The notes under the pieces are model-generated. The model worked only from the letters and a program-made list of their open reading frames with translations. It did not search any database and was not told where the DNA came from. A program made the position numbers and the translations under genes. Below are positions 19,250-29,046 of a stretch of 64,000 bases of DNA, piece after piece (position 1 is the stretch's first letter; each line of letters opens with the position of its first letter). The DNA lies in contig CAWJNF010000006.1 of the NCBI GenBank assembly GCA_963844235.1, forward strand, positions 248,001-312,000, given 5' to 3'. The stretch comes from CAWJNF01 sp963844235. Lineage in GTDB: Bacteria; Actinomycetota; Thermoleophilia; Gaiellales; Gaiellaceae.

Positions 19250-20322
19250 CGGCGCCGCTATAGCCGTGCAGCACCGACTCGGCGCACGCACGCCACGTGA
19301 ACGAACCGGCATGCCTCCGTCCTGTCTTCGGGTTCTGCGCCGCCGCGCAGCGCAGCTTCGATCGCCACCGCAAACGCCTCCGGGCTCGTCGGGTCGGCCC
19401 GGCGCGCCACCGCTCCGCACGCCTCGTCGAGCGAGGGGTGCGACGAGCAGACCACGGGTGTCCCGCTGGCCATAGCCTCGACGACGGGCATTCCGAATCC
19501 CTCGAACTTCGACGGGTAGGCGAACACAGCGGTGCCGCGGTAGAGCTCTGCGAGCCGCGCATCGTCGACGAAGCCGAGCTCGAGGACACCGTCAGCCTGG
19601 AGATCTGGTTGCTCGCCCCAGCCCCGAGCGCCGACTACCGCGAGCTTGAGGTCGCCGTACGAGCGCCGCACGAGCCGGAACGCGTCGAGGAGCGTCTGGA
19701 GGTTCTTCCGCGGCTCGTGGGTGCACACGGTCAGCACGTACGGCCCGCCGAGATCGGCACGAGGCCCGTCCGGCCGAAACCGCGGATCGATCCCCGGGTA
19801 GGCGACCACCGTTGGCGGGCAGCGCTCGCCGAGATGCTCCTCCACGTCGCGGCCGGTGTAGCGCGAATTGACGAACACCACGTCGCACTCGACGCTCGCG
19901 CGGTACTTCGCTCGGTGCATGCGTCGCGTTTGCTGCGTCACCCACTCTGGATGGCGGATCGGGACGAGGTCGTGGATCGTCGTCGCACGGAGCCCGTCGC
20001 GCTGAGGCGGGTACATCCAGTCCGAGAAATGGAAGACGTCGAACTGTCCGACGAAACGCTCCACTGCTGGACGCCCAGCCCGGCTCCACGCGACGCGCCA
20101 GGCGTGGGCGCGCGGAAGCGTGGTGAGGATGCAGTCGATCGGAAGCCCGCTGAGCGTCTCGCGGATCCGCTTCGCGCCGCGCGGACCGACCGGGGCAAAC
20201 GCGACAATCTCGTGCCCGGCCTCGGCGCCGACCTCGGCGAGGCCGGCGACCATGCCGCGGATGTAGTTCCCGATGCCCGTTCGCGGGAGCGAGAGCGGGC
20301 TCACGTCGATCACGATACGCAT
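19239..20322 (-). CDS. GT4 glycosyltransferase (3' frameshift)
   Basis: Retaining GT-B glycosyltransferase. N-terminus MRIVIDVSPLSLPRTGIGNY is typical, TTIHDLVPIRHPEW is the acceptor-side block, YVLTVCTHEPRKNLQTLLDA opens the donor domain, and SKFEGFGMPVVEAMASGTPV is the EX7E motif. Near 19330 the frame changes. The alternative frame ends with the expected SFTWRACAESVLHGYSG and stops at 19239, while the uncorrected frame ends nine bases from wzt in an Arg/Cys-rich tail. Reconstructed length is about 360 residues. It is convergent with wzt and divergent from the ligase-like gene. It probably adds one sugar in the same glycan. The donor is unknown. Confidence 0.85.
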
Positions 20323-20487
20323 GGCCCCGAGCAGACACTACGGAATCCGTTCAAGCGCAGAACTCGATTCACGTAGTGGCCGGTCGCCGTCGGAGCTCAC
20401 GCGCATGTGCCATCGTGATCGGGTTCGATCTGCTCAGCGCAGCCGGAGTCGTTGTCCCTTGAGTCGGCTCACATCGCCGCGTCGCTG

Positions 20488-21990
20488 ATGGACGGCACCG
20501 AGATTCTCGCCGTCGCCCTCTACGTACCCCTGCTCCTGGCTGCTGCCGTGGCCGTGTGGCGGCGGCCCGTGGTCGCGCTCTACCTGTTCGTCTTCGGCCT
20601 CGCCGTCCACAACATCGTCATGGCCTCGCTGTACGAGGCGGGCGTGCGCGGGCTCACGCTCGACGCGATCGCGGCGTGGAAGGAGATCCTGCTCGTGGTC
20701 GCTCTCCTTGCGGTGTGCGTCCGGGCGCGCGGCTTGCCGTTTCGACCTCAGCTCGTGGACGCGCTCGCCCTGGCGTTCGCAGCGGTGGTCGTCGTCTATG
20801 CGGTCTTGCCGCAGTCGGTGCTCGACGGTGAGGCGAGCGCCGAGGGCGTCCTCCAGGGTCTCAGGCACGCGATCGTGCCGGTGCTGGCGTACGCGCTCGG
20901 GCGCTCGCTCGGTCTCGGCGCGCGAGAGCTCCGCCGCCTCGGGTACGCGGTCGTCGGCGTCGCGGCGCTGCTCGCGGTCGGCGGGATCGTGGAGCTGTAC
21001 ACGGTGCCGCTCGACTGGTGGCGCGAGTCAGGCGCGCCGGGCTGGTATCGGGACCAGCTCGGTTTCGACTACGACGGGCCGTCGGGCCTGCCCGAGAACT
21101 TCGTGTTCAACCTGGGCGAGGGCGAGTACGCGCGCCGGCTCGTGTCGTCGTTCCTCAGCCCGCTGGCCAGCGGCTACCTGCTCGCCGTCGCGCTGCTGTT
21201 CGTCGCGACGTTCCCGACGCTCGCGACCATCGCGGCGGCGCCTCTGCTGCTCGCGGCGCTCCTGCTGACGCATTCCCGCTCGACGCTGATCGCGCTCGCC
21301 GGCGGCCTGGTCGTGCTCGCGCTCGTGAGGCGCCGCTGGTGGCCTGCGATCGCGGCGCCCATCCTCGTCGGGGTCGCGGTGGCGTTCGTCGCCAACTTCG
21401 CCGCGGTCGTGCCCGAGGGGAGGTTCACGGCCGAGGACCTCGGGCTGGTCTCGGGCGGCTCGGTCACGGAGGAGGCCGGCGAGGCGTTGAGCCTGGGCGA
21501 GCCCTCGCTCTCGAGCCATCTGCGCGCGCTGCGCGACGGCTTCGAGCGAGTCGGGGCGCACCCGCAGGGCTACGGGCTCGGCAACGCCGGCAGCGTCGCC
21601 GTTCGAACGGACACCCCGTTGCTCGCCGGCGAGTCGACCTACGCCGAGCTCGCGATCGAGATCGGCGTGGTCGGGCTCGCGCTGTTCATCGCCTGGAACG
21701 GCGCCCTCCTGGTGGCACTCGCCCGACAGGGCAGACAGGTCGCCGTCGCCGCCTGGCTCGCCGCTGCCCTTGCGACCGTGCTCGCGCTCGCCGTTCAGAC
21801 GGACGTGCTCGGCGTTCCCTGGCTCGCCTTCTGCCTGTGGGCGTTTGCCGGGTCGGCGGTGCAGCTCGCAGGGGCCGAGAGGGCCGTGCTGGGCGGAGAC
21901 GTCATCCGGCCCTCCGCTGAACCGGTGCCTGGGCTCGTGTCCCCCGCGGCTGCAGCGCCTCGTGGTAGACGGCCATCGTCGCCTCCGTGA
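20488..21990 (+). CDS. O-antigen ligase/polymerase-like membrane protein
   Basis: Polytopic membrane protein of about 500 residues with around eleven hydrophobic segments, a long extracytoplasmic loop after mid-protein (FTAEDLGLVSGGSVTEEAGE), and the short motif HPQGYGLGNAGSV followed by ESTYAELAIEIGVVGLALF. That last pattern is typical of the Wzy/WaaL/RfaL superfamily, where the loop residues contact the lipid-linked glycan. ATG 20488 (MDGTEILAVALYV) is preferred over an upstream TTG because it begins immediately before helix 1. The last 89 bases overlap the convergent GT4 gene. The role is either ligation of the exported glycan to a surface acceptor or polymerisation, and sequence alone does not separate the two. 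Confidence 0.75.
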   Translation: MDGTEILAVALYVPLLLAAAVAVWRRPVVALYLFVFGLAVHNIVMASLYEAGVRGLTLDAIAAWKEILLVVALLAVCVRARGLPFRPQLVDALALAFAAVVVVYAVLPQSVLDGEASAEGVLQGLRHAIVPVLAYALGRSLGLGARELRRLGYAVVGVAALLAVGGIVELYTVPLDWWRESGAPGWYRDQLGFDYDGPSGLPENFVFNLGEGEYARRLVSSFLSPLASGYLLAVALLFVATFPTLATIAAAPLLLAALLLTHSRSTLIALAGGLVVLALVRRRWWPAIAAPILVGVAVAFVANFAAVVPEGRFTAEDLGLVSGGSVTEEAGEALSLGEPSLSSHLRALRDGFERVGAHPQGYGLGNAGSVAVRTDTPLLAGESTYAELAIEIGVVGLALFIAWNGALLVALARQGRQVAVAAWLAAALATVLALAVQTDVLGVPWLAFCLWAFAGSAVQLAGAERAVLGGDVIRPSAEPVPGLVSPAAAAPRGRRPSSPP

Positions 21991-22945
21991 CGCGCTCCCA
22001 GGAGCAGTACGCGGCGACGTGAGCCCGTCCCGCCTCGCCGAGCCGGCGGCGGAGGTCGCGATCGGCTAGCAGCCGCTCGAGCGCGGCGCGAAGGCCGTTC
22101 ACGTCGCCGGGAGCGACGAGGAGCCCGGTGCGCTCGTGGGTCACGAGGTCGAGCAGGCCTCCGACGGCCGAGGCGACGACGGGCTTCCCGTGCGCCATGG
22201 CCTCCGCGCACGCCAGGCCGAACCCCTCCCGGTGCGAAGGACAGGCGACGACGGCGGCCCCGCGATACAGAGCGTCGAGCTCGTTCGTCGAGACGAAGCC
22301 GAGCGCGCCCGGCACGCGCGCTCGCAGGGGGCCGTCGCCGGTGAAGACGACGTGCATGCCCGTACTTGCCTCGAGGAGGTCCTCGACGCCCTTCTCCGGC
22401 GACAGCCGTCCGACGAAGAGGACGCTCGGCGGCTCGCCCTCCGGGCCCAGGTCGTCCGGCAGCCGGACGCCGTTCGGGATGACGCGGACGTGCCGCGCGC
22501 CCAGCGCCGCGGCATCGCGTGCGAGCGCGCTCGAGACGGCGATCACGGCCCGCGCTCGGCGCAGGACAGGGCGAGCGAGGAAAGGTAGACGCTTCGCCAG
22601 CTCGACGTCCGTTCCGTGCAGCGTGACGACGAACGGCTTCCCGCTCGCCGCCGCAGCTACTCCGGCGGGCAGCCAGTGCGCGTGGACGAGGTCGGCTCCT
22701 GCCGCCGCTCGCCGGGTCGCACGTACGAGCGAGCCGATGAGCCCCGGGACCGCCCACGGCCGCCGGCGCGCGTTCGCGAGAACGCCGTCTCCATACGCGA
22801 GCCCGTAGTCCTGGTAGACGCCGGGCGCGACCACGTCGACCTCGAGCTCGGGCCGCCGAAGCCGCTCGACCGCATCCGCGACGAAGCGGCCGGCCCAGTC
22901 GTCCTCATGGCGAGGGAAGGACGTCGTGACAGTGACGACCCTCAC
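21902..22945 (-). CDS. GT4 glycosyltransferase
   Basis: Intact 347-residue GT-B enzyme. VRVVTVTTSFPRHEDDWAGR is the N-terminal glycine-poor variant of the acceptor domain opening, DLVHAHWLPAG and FVVTLHGTDVEL are conserved acceptor-side blocks, PSVLFVGRLSPEKGVEDLLE starts the donor domain, and SHREGFGLACAEAMAHGKPV is the EX7E motif. The GTG start at 22945 overlaps the stop of the preceding gene (GTGA), so it is translationally coupled to the large membrane protein upstream. Its 3' end overlaps the end of the ligase-like gene on the other strand by 89 bases. The C-terminal 15 residues are basic and may be dispensable. The donor and acceptor cannot be told. Confidence 0.88.
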   Translation of the reverse strand: MRVVTVTTSFPRHEDDWAGRFVADAVERLRRPELEVDVVAPGVYQDYGLAYGDGVLANARRRPWAVPGLIGSLVRATRRAAAGADLVHAHWLPAGVAAAASGKPFVVTLHGTDVELAKRLPFLARPVLRRARAVIAVSSALARDAAALGARHVRVIPNGVRLPDDLGPEGEPPSVLFVGRLSPEKGVEDLLEASTGMHVVFTGDGPLRARVPGALGFVSTNELDALYRGAAVVACPSHREGFGLACAEAMAHGKPVVASAVGGLLDLVTHERTGLLVAPGDVNGLRAALERLLADRDLRRRLGEAGRAHVAAYCSWERVTEATMAVYHEALQPRGTRAQAPVQRRAG

Positions 22946-25083
22946 GCACCGGGAAGCGCGTACAGCGCGTAGCGCCCATCCTCCCAGAGCGGCGGAGGCA
23001 GCGACTCGACATAGCCGGGAACGTGCCGAGTCGTGTCGACCACCAGCCAGGAGGCACCCGCACCGGCGAGGATGCGGCCCTTCTCGATGTCGTCGAGCCC
23101 CTCGCGGTAGAAGAAGCGGACCGCGGCTAGGCGCCGCTGGGACGGGCGGTTGCGCCCGACGCTCGCGACGTGGGCCGGCGGAGCGGCCGCGACGTAGACC
23201 CCCGTGTAAGCGGCGAGCCGGTAGGAGGTCTCGAGATCGGCGAAGACGATCTCGCCCGCCCCCACCTCGGAATCGACGGCCTCGACGAGACCGGGCGTGA
23301 GCGCATGGCGGTCGGGGCGGTCGCGCTCGACGTCCATGAGCCCGGCGACGCCGATGGGGAGCGCGAAGAGAACCGCGCACGCGAGCGCCCGAGGCGTGGC
23401 CGGCAGTGGTCGTCTCGCGAGACGTGGCGCGGCGATCAGTGCCACCAGGGCGGCTGCGACCGCGACCCAGACCGGCCACGCCGCGGCTCCGCCCTCGGCC
23501 ACGACCTCGTCCCACGGGTAGACCAGCTGCAGCACGACGCCGAGCGCCAGCGCGATGACCAGGCCGAGCACGCGAGTGCGCTGACCGAGCACGATGCACG
23601 CGCCGCCGAGCGCGACGGCGAGAGGCAAGAAGAGCGAGAGCCGCCGCGCCTGCGAGAGCGACGCGAGATCCGCGAGCGCCGTGAACAGCGGCGGTACGAG
23701 CAGGAAGAGAAGCACCGCGAGCGACCCGCCGACCACGTACGACGACCAGCGCGTGCGGGCGGCGAAGAGCGTTGCCACGACGGCGAGGAACGCAGCGACG
23801 AACGCCGGTCCGCGCGTGAGGGTCTCCGCTGTGAGCGAGAAGAAGGATCCGACGATCTCGAGGTTCTCGCCGTGGTTCGCGAGCTCGCGAGCACGCTCGA
23901 CCGCCCCCGGCCGGATCACGTTCGTCTCCGAGAGCAACGGCACGAGCGCTGCGGAGACGATGGCGGTCGGCACGAGAACCGCCCCGAGGGCGACGCCCAT
24001 CCGGCGCGCGTCCCGACGACCCTCCGGCAGGACGATTCGCGCGAGCGCGAAGCCGGCCAGCAGGATCACGAGGAAGATCGCATAGGTGATGTGCACGACC
24101 GCGAGCGCCAGCGCTGCCGCACCGACGGTGAGCAGGTACGACCGGGAGCCCTGACGCAGGAAGGCGAACGCGAAGGCGACGACGATCGGAGCGAGCAGCA
24201 GGCGGCCGGCGGACGCGGGGAGTGCGAGAAACTCGAGCGACCCGGTCCCGGAGCGGGGAAATGCGACGAGCGCCAGGGTGGCGACGACGGTGACCGCTCC
24301 GCCGATGCGCGAGCCGAAGACGGCTGCGCCGGCGCTGAACGTCACGATGAGGGCGAGCGGGATGAGCGGCGTCGCCATGTGCAGCACGACGGCTGCTGCG
24401 TCGACCCCGGCGAGGTTGGCGACGAGGGCGAGAACGCCGTGCCAGAGCGGGAACGCGTAGCCGGGATGCAGGCTACCGTCGCGAAACTCGTTGACGATGC
24501 CGAGCGTCGTCAGCTCCGGCGCCTCGGCGAGCTTGTGGACACGTGCGAGATGGAAGAGTGCGTCGCCGTCGATGACCGTCGACGACCACCAGACGACTGC
24601 TCCGAGCGCCACTCCCGCGGCCACGAGCGCGGCGATCGTCAGCGCCTCGCCGCGTGCGGGGCGAACAGGATCGGGCAGGCGGCGCCGAAGCGAGACCGCG
24701 AGCGCGACGACCGCGAGCGCTGCCACAATGCCGATCGCGAGCGCTGGCGACCCGTTCGCGAGGAAGGTGACACCCATCGCGACCAGAACAGCCATGAGCC
24801 CCCAGGCCAGCGAGCCGGCCACCGCCAGGCCGATCCGCGCCGGCCAGTCGATCGCGCGCAGGATCAACGCGCCGGGCACGAGCACGACGCAGGCGAACGC
24901 CGCGGTGAGGCGAATCGCCAGGCCGGCGCCCTCGGCCGGCAGGACGCGGGACAGGGCCAGGACGGCCCAGGCGCCCACGAGCACCGCGGGGAAGACGCCA
25001 ACGCGGATCCAGTGCCACTGGCGCCAGGACGCACCCCAGATCCTGGGCGGCGGTGTCTCCGTCCGGCTTATGCGCGAGGACAC
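22942..25083 (-). CDS. Large polytopic membrane protein, GT-C-like
   Basis: 713 residues with about 15-17 hydrophobic helices and a soluble C-terminal part of about 130 residues. After the third to fifth helices comes WWSSTVIDGDALFHLARVHK, an acidic pair (DGD) in a first large loop, which is the hallmark position of GT-C glycosyltransferases using polyprenyl-linked donors. The C-terminal domain (IVFADLETSYRLAAYTGV and SWLVVDTTRHVPGYVES) has the shape of the extracytoplasmic domain seen at the end of such proteins. I did not recognise a precise family. It is the first gene of a minus-strand pair with the GT4 gene. Likely role: transfer of sugars to the glycan on the outer face. Alternatives include a flippase or an uncharacterised membrane protein. 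Confidence 0.6.
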   Translation of the reverse strand: MSSRISRTETPPPRIWGASWRQWHWIRVGVFPAVLVGAWAVLALSRVLPAEGAGLAIRLTAAFACVVLVPGALILRAIDWPARIGLAVAGSLAWGLMAVLVAMGVTFLANGSPALAIGIVAALAVVALAVSLRRRLPDPVRPARGEALTIAALVAAGVALGAVVWWSSTVIDGDALFHLARVHKLAEAPELTTLGIVNEFRDGSLHPGYAFPLWHGVLALVANLAGVDAAAVVLHMATPLIPLALIVTFSAGAAVFGSRIGGAVTVVATLALVAFPRSGTGSLEFLALPASAGRLLLAPIVVAFAFAFLRQGSRSYLLTVGAAALALAVVHITYAIFLVILLAGFALARIVLPEGRRDARRMGVALGAVLVPTAIVSAALVPLLSETNVIRPGAVERARELANHGENLEIVGSFFSLTAETLTRGPAFVAAFLAVVATLFAARTRWSSYVVGGSLAVLLFLLVPPLFTALADLASLSQARRLSLFLPLAVALGGACIVLGQRTRVLGLVIALALGVVLQLVYPWDEVVAEGGAAAWPVWVAVAAALVALIAAPRLARRPLPATPRALACAVLFALPIGVAGLMDVERDRPDRHALTPGLVEAVDSEVGAGEIVFADLETSYRLAAYTGVYVAAAPPAHVASVGRNRPSQRRLAAVRFFYREGLDDIEKGRILAGAGASWLVVDTTRHVPGYVESLPPPLWEDGRYALYALPGA

Positions 25084-25165
25084 AACCGCTCTACACTAGT
25101 CGCGACGTCCGCTGTGGCCACGATCTGGGGATCACCTTTTCGGTAGTGCTGGACGAACAAACCCC

Positions 25166-26116
25166 ATGATGGCACCGCACGGTTCGAGTTCACGCCGGGC
25201 TTTCCTCGCGCGCGCGCTCTGCGCAGCGCTCACGGTGATCGTTGCGGCTCTCTGGCTGGGGGCCGGTAACGCAGGCGGCTCGGTCATCCTGGCTCGCGAT
25301 GCCCGCGCCGTGCGCCTCGCCGTCGACGAGCGTGGCAGGGCGCTCGTCACCTACCGCGACGCGAAGGGCATCCACCGCGTGCTCGTGTGGGGCGCGATCA
25401 ACGACGACCTGCGCTTCAAGCTGGACTACTCAGGCGGTTTGCGGGCGTTCGGAGAGCATCTGTGGAAGGACTTCCGCGACGTGTCCCGGCCGTACACCGG
25501 CCCGGACCTCCCCTGGCTGGTCGTCGCCCGCCGCGCACCCGACGGGTCGTTCTGGGCGCTCCAGGCATGGCAGCGCCTGCTGCCGAACCTCGGTTACACG
25601 CCGTGGAAGCATCCCCAGGCGGCGTGGGAGCTCCACGTCTCGCACTGGCGCGGGCCGCTGCCGCTGCTCGAGATCTGGCTCGACTGGGTCCGCGACGGCC
25701 GCTTCGAGCACCTGTTCGGCCGCTACACCTATCGAGGCAAGCCGGTCTTCGGGATGAGCTCGACACCCGACGGCAGGCCTCTCGACCCCTACGGGCGCAA
25801 CATCTACCTCGACACGTACGACTCCGTCTACGGCCCGGGCTGGGAGCGCGAGAACTCGTTCCTGACCCACGAGCCGAACGGCAACTTCTGCTACGGGTTC
25901 TACTCGCACACGCCGCCGTCCTGGTATCCGCCGGGGCCGGACCTCCCGCCCGGCGTCGGGTCGCAGTACCGCGCCACGGTCATCGGGCCCGGGGTCACGC
26001 CCGACGTGAGCTGGGCCGGCCAGGCGCTCGGCCCGTTCGATCCCGTGCACGAGGAACGGATGAACGAGCTCAGCGACCAGATCGCCGGCGGCGACCAGCG
26101 CTGCCGGCGGCACTAG
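25166..26116 (+). CDS. Secreted protein of unknown function
   Basis: 316 residues with a clear signal peptide (SSRRAFLARALCAALTVIV with a following Ala/Gly-rich cleavage zone). The mature part is rich in Trp, Tyr and Pro (RAPDGSFWALQAWQRLLPNL, WELHVSHWRGPLPLLEIWLD, YRGKPVFGMSSTPDGRPLDP, NIYLDTYDSVYGPGWERENS). It has a compact globular composition without repeats or membrane segments. I cannot assign a known domain. There are only a few Cys (one near NFCYGFYSHTPP and one at the end), so it may carry one disulfide. It is divergent from the GT-C-like gene across 82 bp and convergent with the flippase-like gene. No obvious Shine-Dalgarno lies before the ATG pair. Confidence 0.7.
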   Translation: MMAPHGSSSRRAFLARALCAALTVIVAALWLGAGNAGGSVILARDARAVRLAVDERGRALVTYRDAKGIHRVLVWGAINDDLRFKLDYSGGLRAFGEHLWKDFRDVSRPYTGPDLPWLVVARRAPDGSFWALQAWQRLLPNLGYTPWKHPQAAWELHVSHWRGPLPLLEIWLDWVRDGRFEHLFGRYTYRGKPVFGMSSTPDGRPLDPYGRNIYLDTYDSVYGPGWERENSFLTHEPNGNFCYGFYSHTPPSWYPPGPDLPPGVGSQYRATVIGPGVTPDVSWAGQALGPFDPVHEERMNELSDQIAGGDQRCRRH

Positions 26117-26148
26117 CCGAGCTTGACCGAGACCGTCGGTTGACTGTC

Positions 26149-27148
26149 CTAGACCGGCGAGCGGTCCTCGTCGCGGTCGAACGCCTGGCGGGCGCTGCGC
26201 CAGAGCAGGATGAGCCCGCCCGGAATCGCGGTCGCGACCGTGATCGTGAAGTAGAGGAACCCCGTCGCGAACGCCGCTTCCGCGTCGACGCCGAAGCGGC
26301 CGAGGAACGCGACGAAGAACGCCTCCCGGACGCCGAAGCCGTTCAGCGTGAAGGGCACGAGCAGCACGAGCGAGAGCATCGGGGCGAGGATGAGGTACAC
26401 GACCGGCGAGACGTCGAGCCCGACCGCCTCGCCGCAGAGCCAGATCGGCACGGTACGTGCCAGCTGCAGCACGATCGTCACCGCGAAGGCGCCCGCCAGC
26501 GTCCGCGGGTAGTCGCGATACACGTGCATGGCTTCGTAGAGATGCTCGAGCGGCCGCTCGATGCGCAGCCGCCGTACGTATCGGCCGGGCGTGACGGAGC
26601 GCGCGCCGCGCGCGTCGCGAGAAGACGAGGAAGAACGCGAGGCCACCGATCGCCACGCAGACCACCTCCACGACGATGATGCCGCCGAGGCCGTCGTAGC
26701 GGCCGATCGCGAGGCCGAGGCCGACCGCCGCCATCACGAGGACGCCCGCCATGCCGATCGCCCGCTCCAGCACGACCGCGGCCGTCACCTCGCTCGTCCG
26801 GCCGCGGCGACGTCGCGCGTGCTCGACGATCCGCAACGCGTCTCCGCCGAGACCGGTGGGCAGCACCTGCCCTGCCGCGTAGCCGACGAAGTAGACGCGG
26901 ACGAGCCACCCGAGCGGCTCGCGTAGGCCGCGGGGAGTCAGCAAGAGCTGCCAGCGCCAGGCCATCCCCCACGTGGTGACCAACGAGACCGCGAGCGCCG
27001 CCAGGAGCAGGAGGCCGTTCGCCTCCGCGATCGCGTCGACGGCGGCTCCCACGTCGATCTGCCAGAGCACCAGGGCGAGGACGCCCACCGAGAGGAGGAC
27101 GCTGCCGGCAAGGCGCGTGCGCCGGTGTGTCAGGACCGCCCAACTCAT
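26149..27148 (-). CDS. Flippase-like / LPG-synthase membrane domain protein (frameshift)
   Basis: Member of the lysylphosphatidylglycerol synthase transmembrane family (PF03706-like), whose stand-alone forms are thought to move lipid-linked sugars or are part of lipid modification. Eight hydrophobic helices can be followed from SVLLSVGVLALVLWQIDVGA, with the diagnostic RVYFVGYAAGQVLPTGLGGD and ERAIGMAGVLVMAAVGLGL. The frame changes near 26600, after which YRDYPRTLAGAFAVTIVLQL and LVPFTLNGFGVREAFFVAFL, the conserved C-terminal block, follow. Reconstructed length is about 332 residues. ATG 27148 (MSWAVLTHRRTRLAG) is chosen for its position before helix 1. No catalytic aminoacyl-transferase domain is attached. 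Confidence 0.8.
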
Positions 27149-27347
27149 CCGCGTCCACCGGGCGTTCCGAAGAGGCCGCCCGCTCGCGCCGGCTCCGGGG
27201 TCGGCGGGCACAGGCGGGCCGCCGCCTCGATGTGGACTATCATCGGCAGTGTCTTCGACACCGCATCCTCCGAACATTCGTGGACCTCTCCCACAACGGA
27301 GGGCATCGGGCGGCCCCCGACCTGATGGAAGCACCGGTGGAGGCCGG

Positions 27348-28802
27348 ATGAGCCTCCCGCCAGGTTTCTCCGAGGCCGTGTCCGGCGCGCTCGGCGCCGA
27401 CGCCGTGATCCACCACCCCGAGCAGCTGCGCACGTACGAGTGCGACGGCCTCACCGGCCATCGCGTCGTTCCGGCCCTCGTCGCGCTGCCGGGCTCGACC
27501 GCGGAGGTGCAGGCGGTCGTCCGCCTGTGCGATGAGCACGGCGTTCCCTTCGTCGCGCGCGGCGCCGGGACGGGGCTCTCCGGAGGTGCGCTGCCGATCG
27601 CCGAGGGGATCGTGATCTCGCTCGCGCGCATGAACCGGATCCTCGAGCTCGATCTCGACAGCGGTCGCGTCGTCGTGGAGCCCGGCGTGACGAACCTCGC
27701 GGTGACGCAGGCTGTCGCCGGCCAGGGGTTCTACTACGCGCCCGACCCCTCGAGCCAGCAGGTGTGCACGATCGGGGGCAACGTCGCCGAGAACTCCGGC
27801 GGCGCCCACTGTCTCAAGCACGGCTTCACGGTCACCCACGTGACCGCGCTCGAGCTCGTGCTGCCCGACGGCGAGGTCGTTCACCTGGGCGGCAAGGGGC
27901 TCGATCCTCCCGGTCCTGACCTGATGGGTCTGGTCATCGGCTCGGAGGGGACGCTCGGGATCGCAACGCGGATCACGCTCCGGATCCTCCGCAAGCCGGA
28001 GGCCGTGCGCACGCTGCTCGCCGGCTTCGCGACGACGAGCGAGGCCGGCGCCGCGGTCTCTGGGATCGTCGCCGCCGGGGTGCTGGCGGGCGCGATGGAG
28101 ATCATGGACAGCCTGACTCTCGAGGCCGCGGAGGCTGCCGTCCAGCCGGGCTACCCGCAGGCGGGCGCGATCCTCCTGGTCGAGCTGGACGGCAACGCCG
28201 TGCAGGTCGAGGACGACGCGGCGCGGGTCGAGGAGATCTGCCGGAGCTGCGGCGCGACAGAGCTCCGCGTCGCCGAGACGGATGCCGAGCGCGCCCGCTT
28301 CTGGAAGGGCCGCAAGGCGGCGTTCGCGGCGATGGGCCGGGTGAGCCACGACTACTACGTCCAAGACGGGGTCGTGCCGCGGACAAAGCTTCCCGAGGTG
28401 CTCGACCGGATCGGCGAGCTCGAGCGTGAGTACGGGCTTCGCGTCGGCAACGTCTTCCATGCCGGTGACGGGAACCTGCACCCGCTCGTCCTGTACGACC
28501 GCCGCAACGAGGGCGAGCCCGAGAAGGCGAAGGAGTTGGCAGAGGCCATTCTCGAAGCCTGCATGGACGCCGGCGGCTCGCTCACGGGCGAGCACGGCAT
28601 CGGCGTGGACAAGGCATGCCGGATGCCGCTCATGTTCTCAGAGGCCGATCTCGCCGTCATGGACCGGCTCCGGCGGGCATTCGACCCGAAGGGCCTGTGC
28701 AACCCGGGAAAGGTCCTGCCGACGCCGCGCCTGTGCGGCGAGGTACCCGGGCCCTACCGGGTGCATCCCGTCGAGCTCGCCGGCCTTGCCGAACGGTTCT
28801 GA
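27348..28802 (+). CDS. glcD: Glycolate oxidase subunit GlcD (FAD-linked)
   Basis: Flavin subunit that oxidises glycolate or D-lactate-type 2-hydroxy acids. FAD-binding PCMH fold: VPFVARGAGTGLSGGALPI, QQVCTIGGNVAENSGGAHCL and GLVIGSEGTLGIATRITL. The C-terminal cap carries NVFHAGDGNLHPLVLYD (metal/substrate histidines) and SLTGEHGIGVDKACRMPL. The length of 484 residues is standard. GGAGG lies six bases before the ATG at 27348. It is the first of three genes, glcD, glcE and glcF, all on the plus strand but separated by palindromic repeat clusters of about 180 and 340 bases. Electrons would pass via the iron-sulfur protein to the respiratory chain. Confidence 0.93.
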   Translation: MSLPPGFSEAVSGALGADAVIHHPEQLRTYECDGLTGHRVVPALVALPGSTAEVQAVVRLCDEHGVPFVARGAGTGLSGGALPIAEGIVISLARMNRILELDLDSGRVVVEPGVTNLAVTQAVAGQGFYYAPDPSSQQVCTIGGNVAENSGGAHCLKHGFTVTHVTALELVLPDGEVVHLGGKGLDPPGPDLMGLVIGSEGTLGIATRITLRILRKPEAVRTLLAGFATTSEAGAAVSGIVAAGVLAGAMEIMDSLTLEAAEAAVQPGYPQAGAILLVELDGNAVQVEDDAARVEEICRSCGATELRVAETDAERARFWKGRKAAFAAMGRVSHDYYVQDGVVPRTKLPEVLDRIGELEREYGLRVGNVFHAGDGNLHPLVLYDRRNEGEPEKAKELAEAILEACMDAGGSLTGEHGIGVDKACRMPLMFSEADLAVMDRLRRAFDPKGLCNPGKVLPTPRLCGEVPGPYRVHPVELAGLAERF

Positions 28803-28832
28803 TACTGCGTGGCGGACATGCACATCGCAGAC

Positions 28833-28954
28833 GTAGGGGCCGGATCTCATCCGGCCCGACCTGCGCCGGACGCGGTTGACGCCACGGCCGGATCCCATCA
28901 GGGCGAATCGGTGCCGGCCGCTGTGGATGTAGGGGCCGGATCTCATCCGGCCCG
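28833..28954. repeat. GTAGGGGC palindromic elements between glcD and glcE
   Basis: Two copies of the half-element GTAGGGGCCGG ATCTCAT CCGGCCC, at 28833-28858 and 28929-28954, with a degenerate copy (GGCCGGATCCCATC) between them. Each is a short hairpin-forming palindrome. The second copy is followed directly by the coding sequence of glcE. Confidence 0.85.
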
Positions 28955-29046
28955 GCCGGACCGGGGCCGGACCGACGCCGATCGAGCCGGCCACCGCCGC
29001 CGACGCCTCTGCCGCGCTCCTCGCCGCGGCGCGCGACGGGCTGTCG

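Noticed and set aside
23170..25146. Long plus-strand open frame opposite the GT-C-like gene
   Set aside because: It is highly charged with Arg/Glu/Asp composition typical of a shadow of a hydrophobic gene on the other strand; no conserved motif.
25430..27631. A single 733-residue minus-strand protein
   Set aside because: It is the flippase-like gene's 5' part plus antisense of the secreted protein at 25166; only 26600-27148 of it is meaningful.
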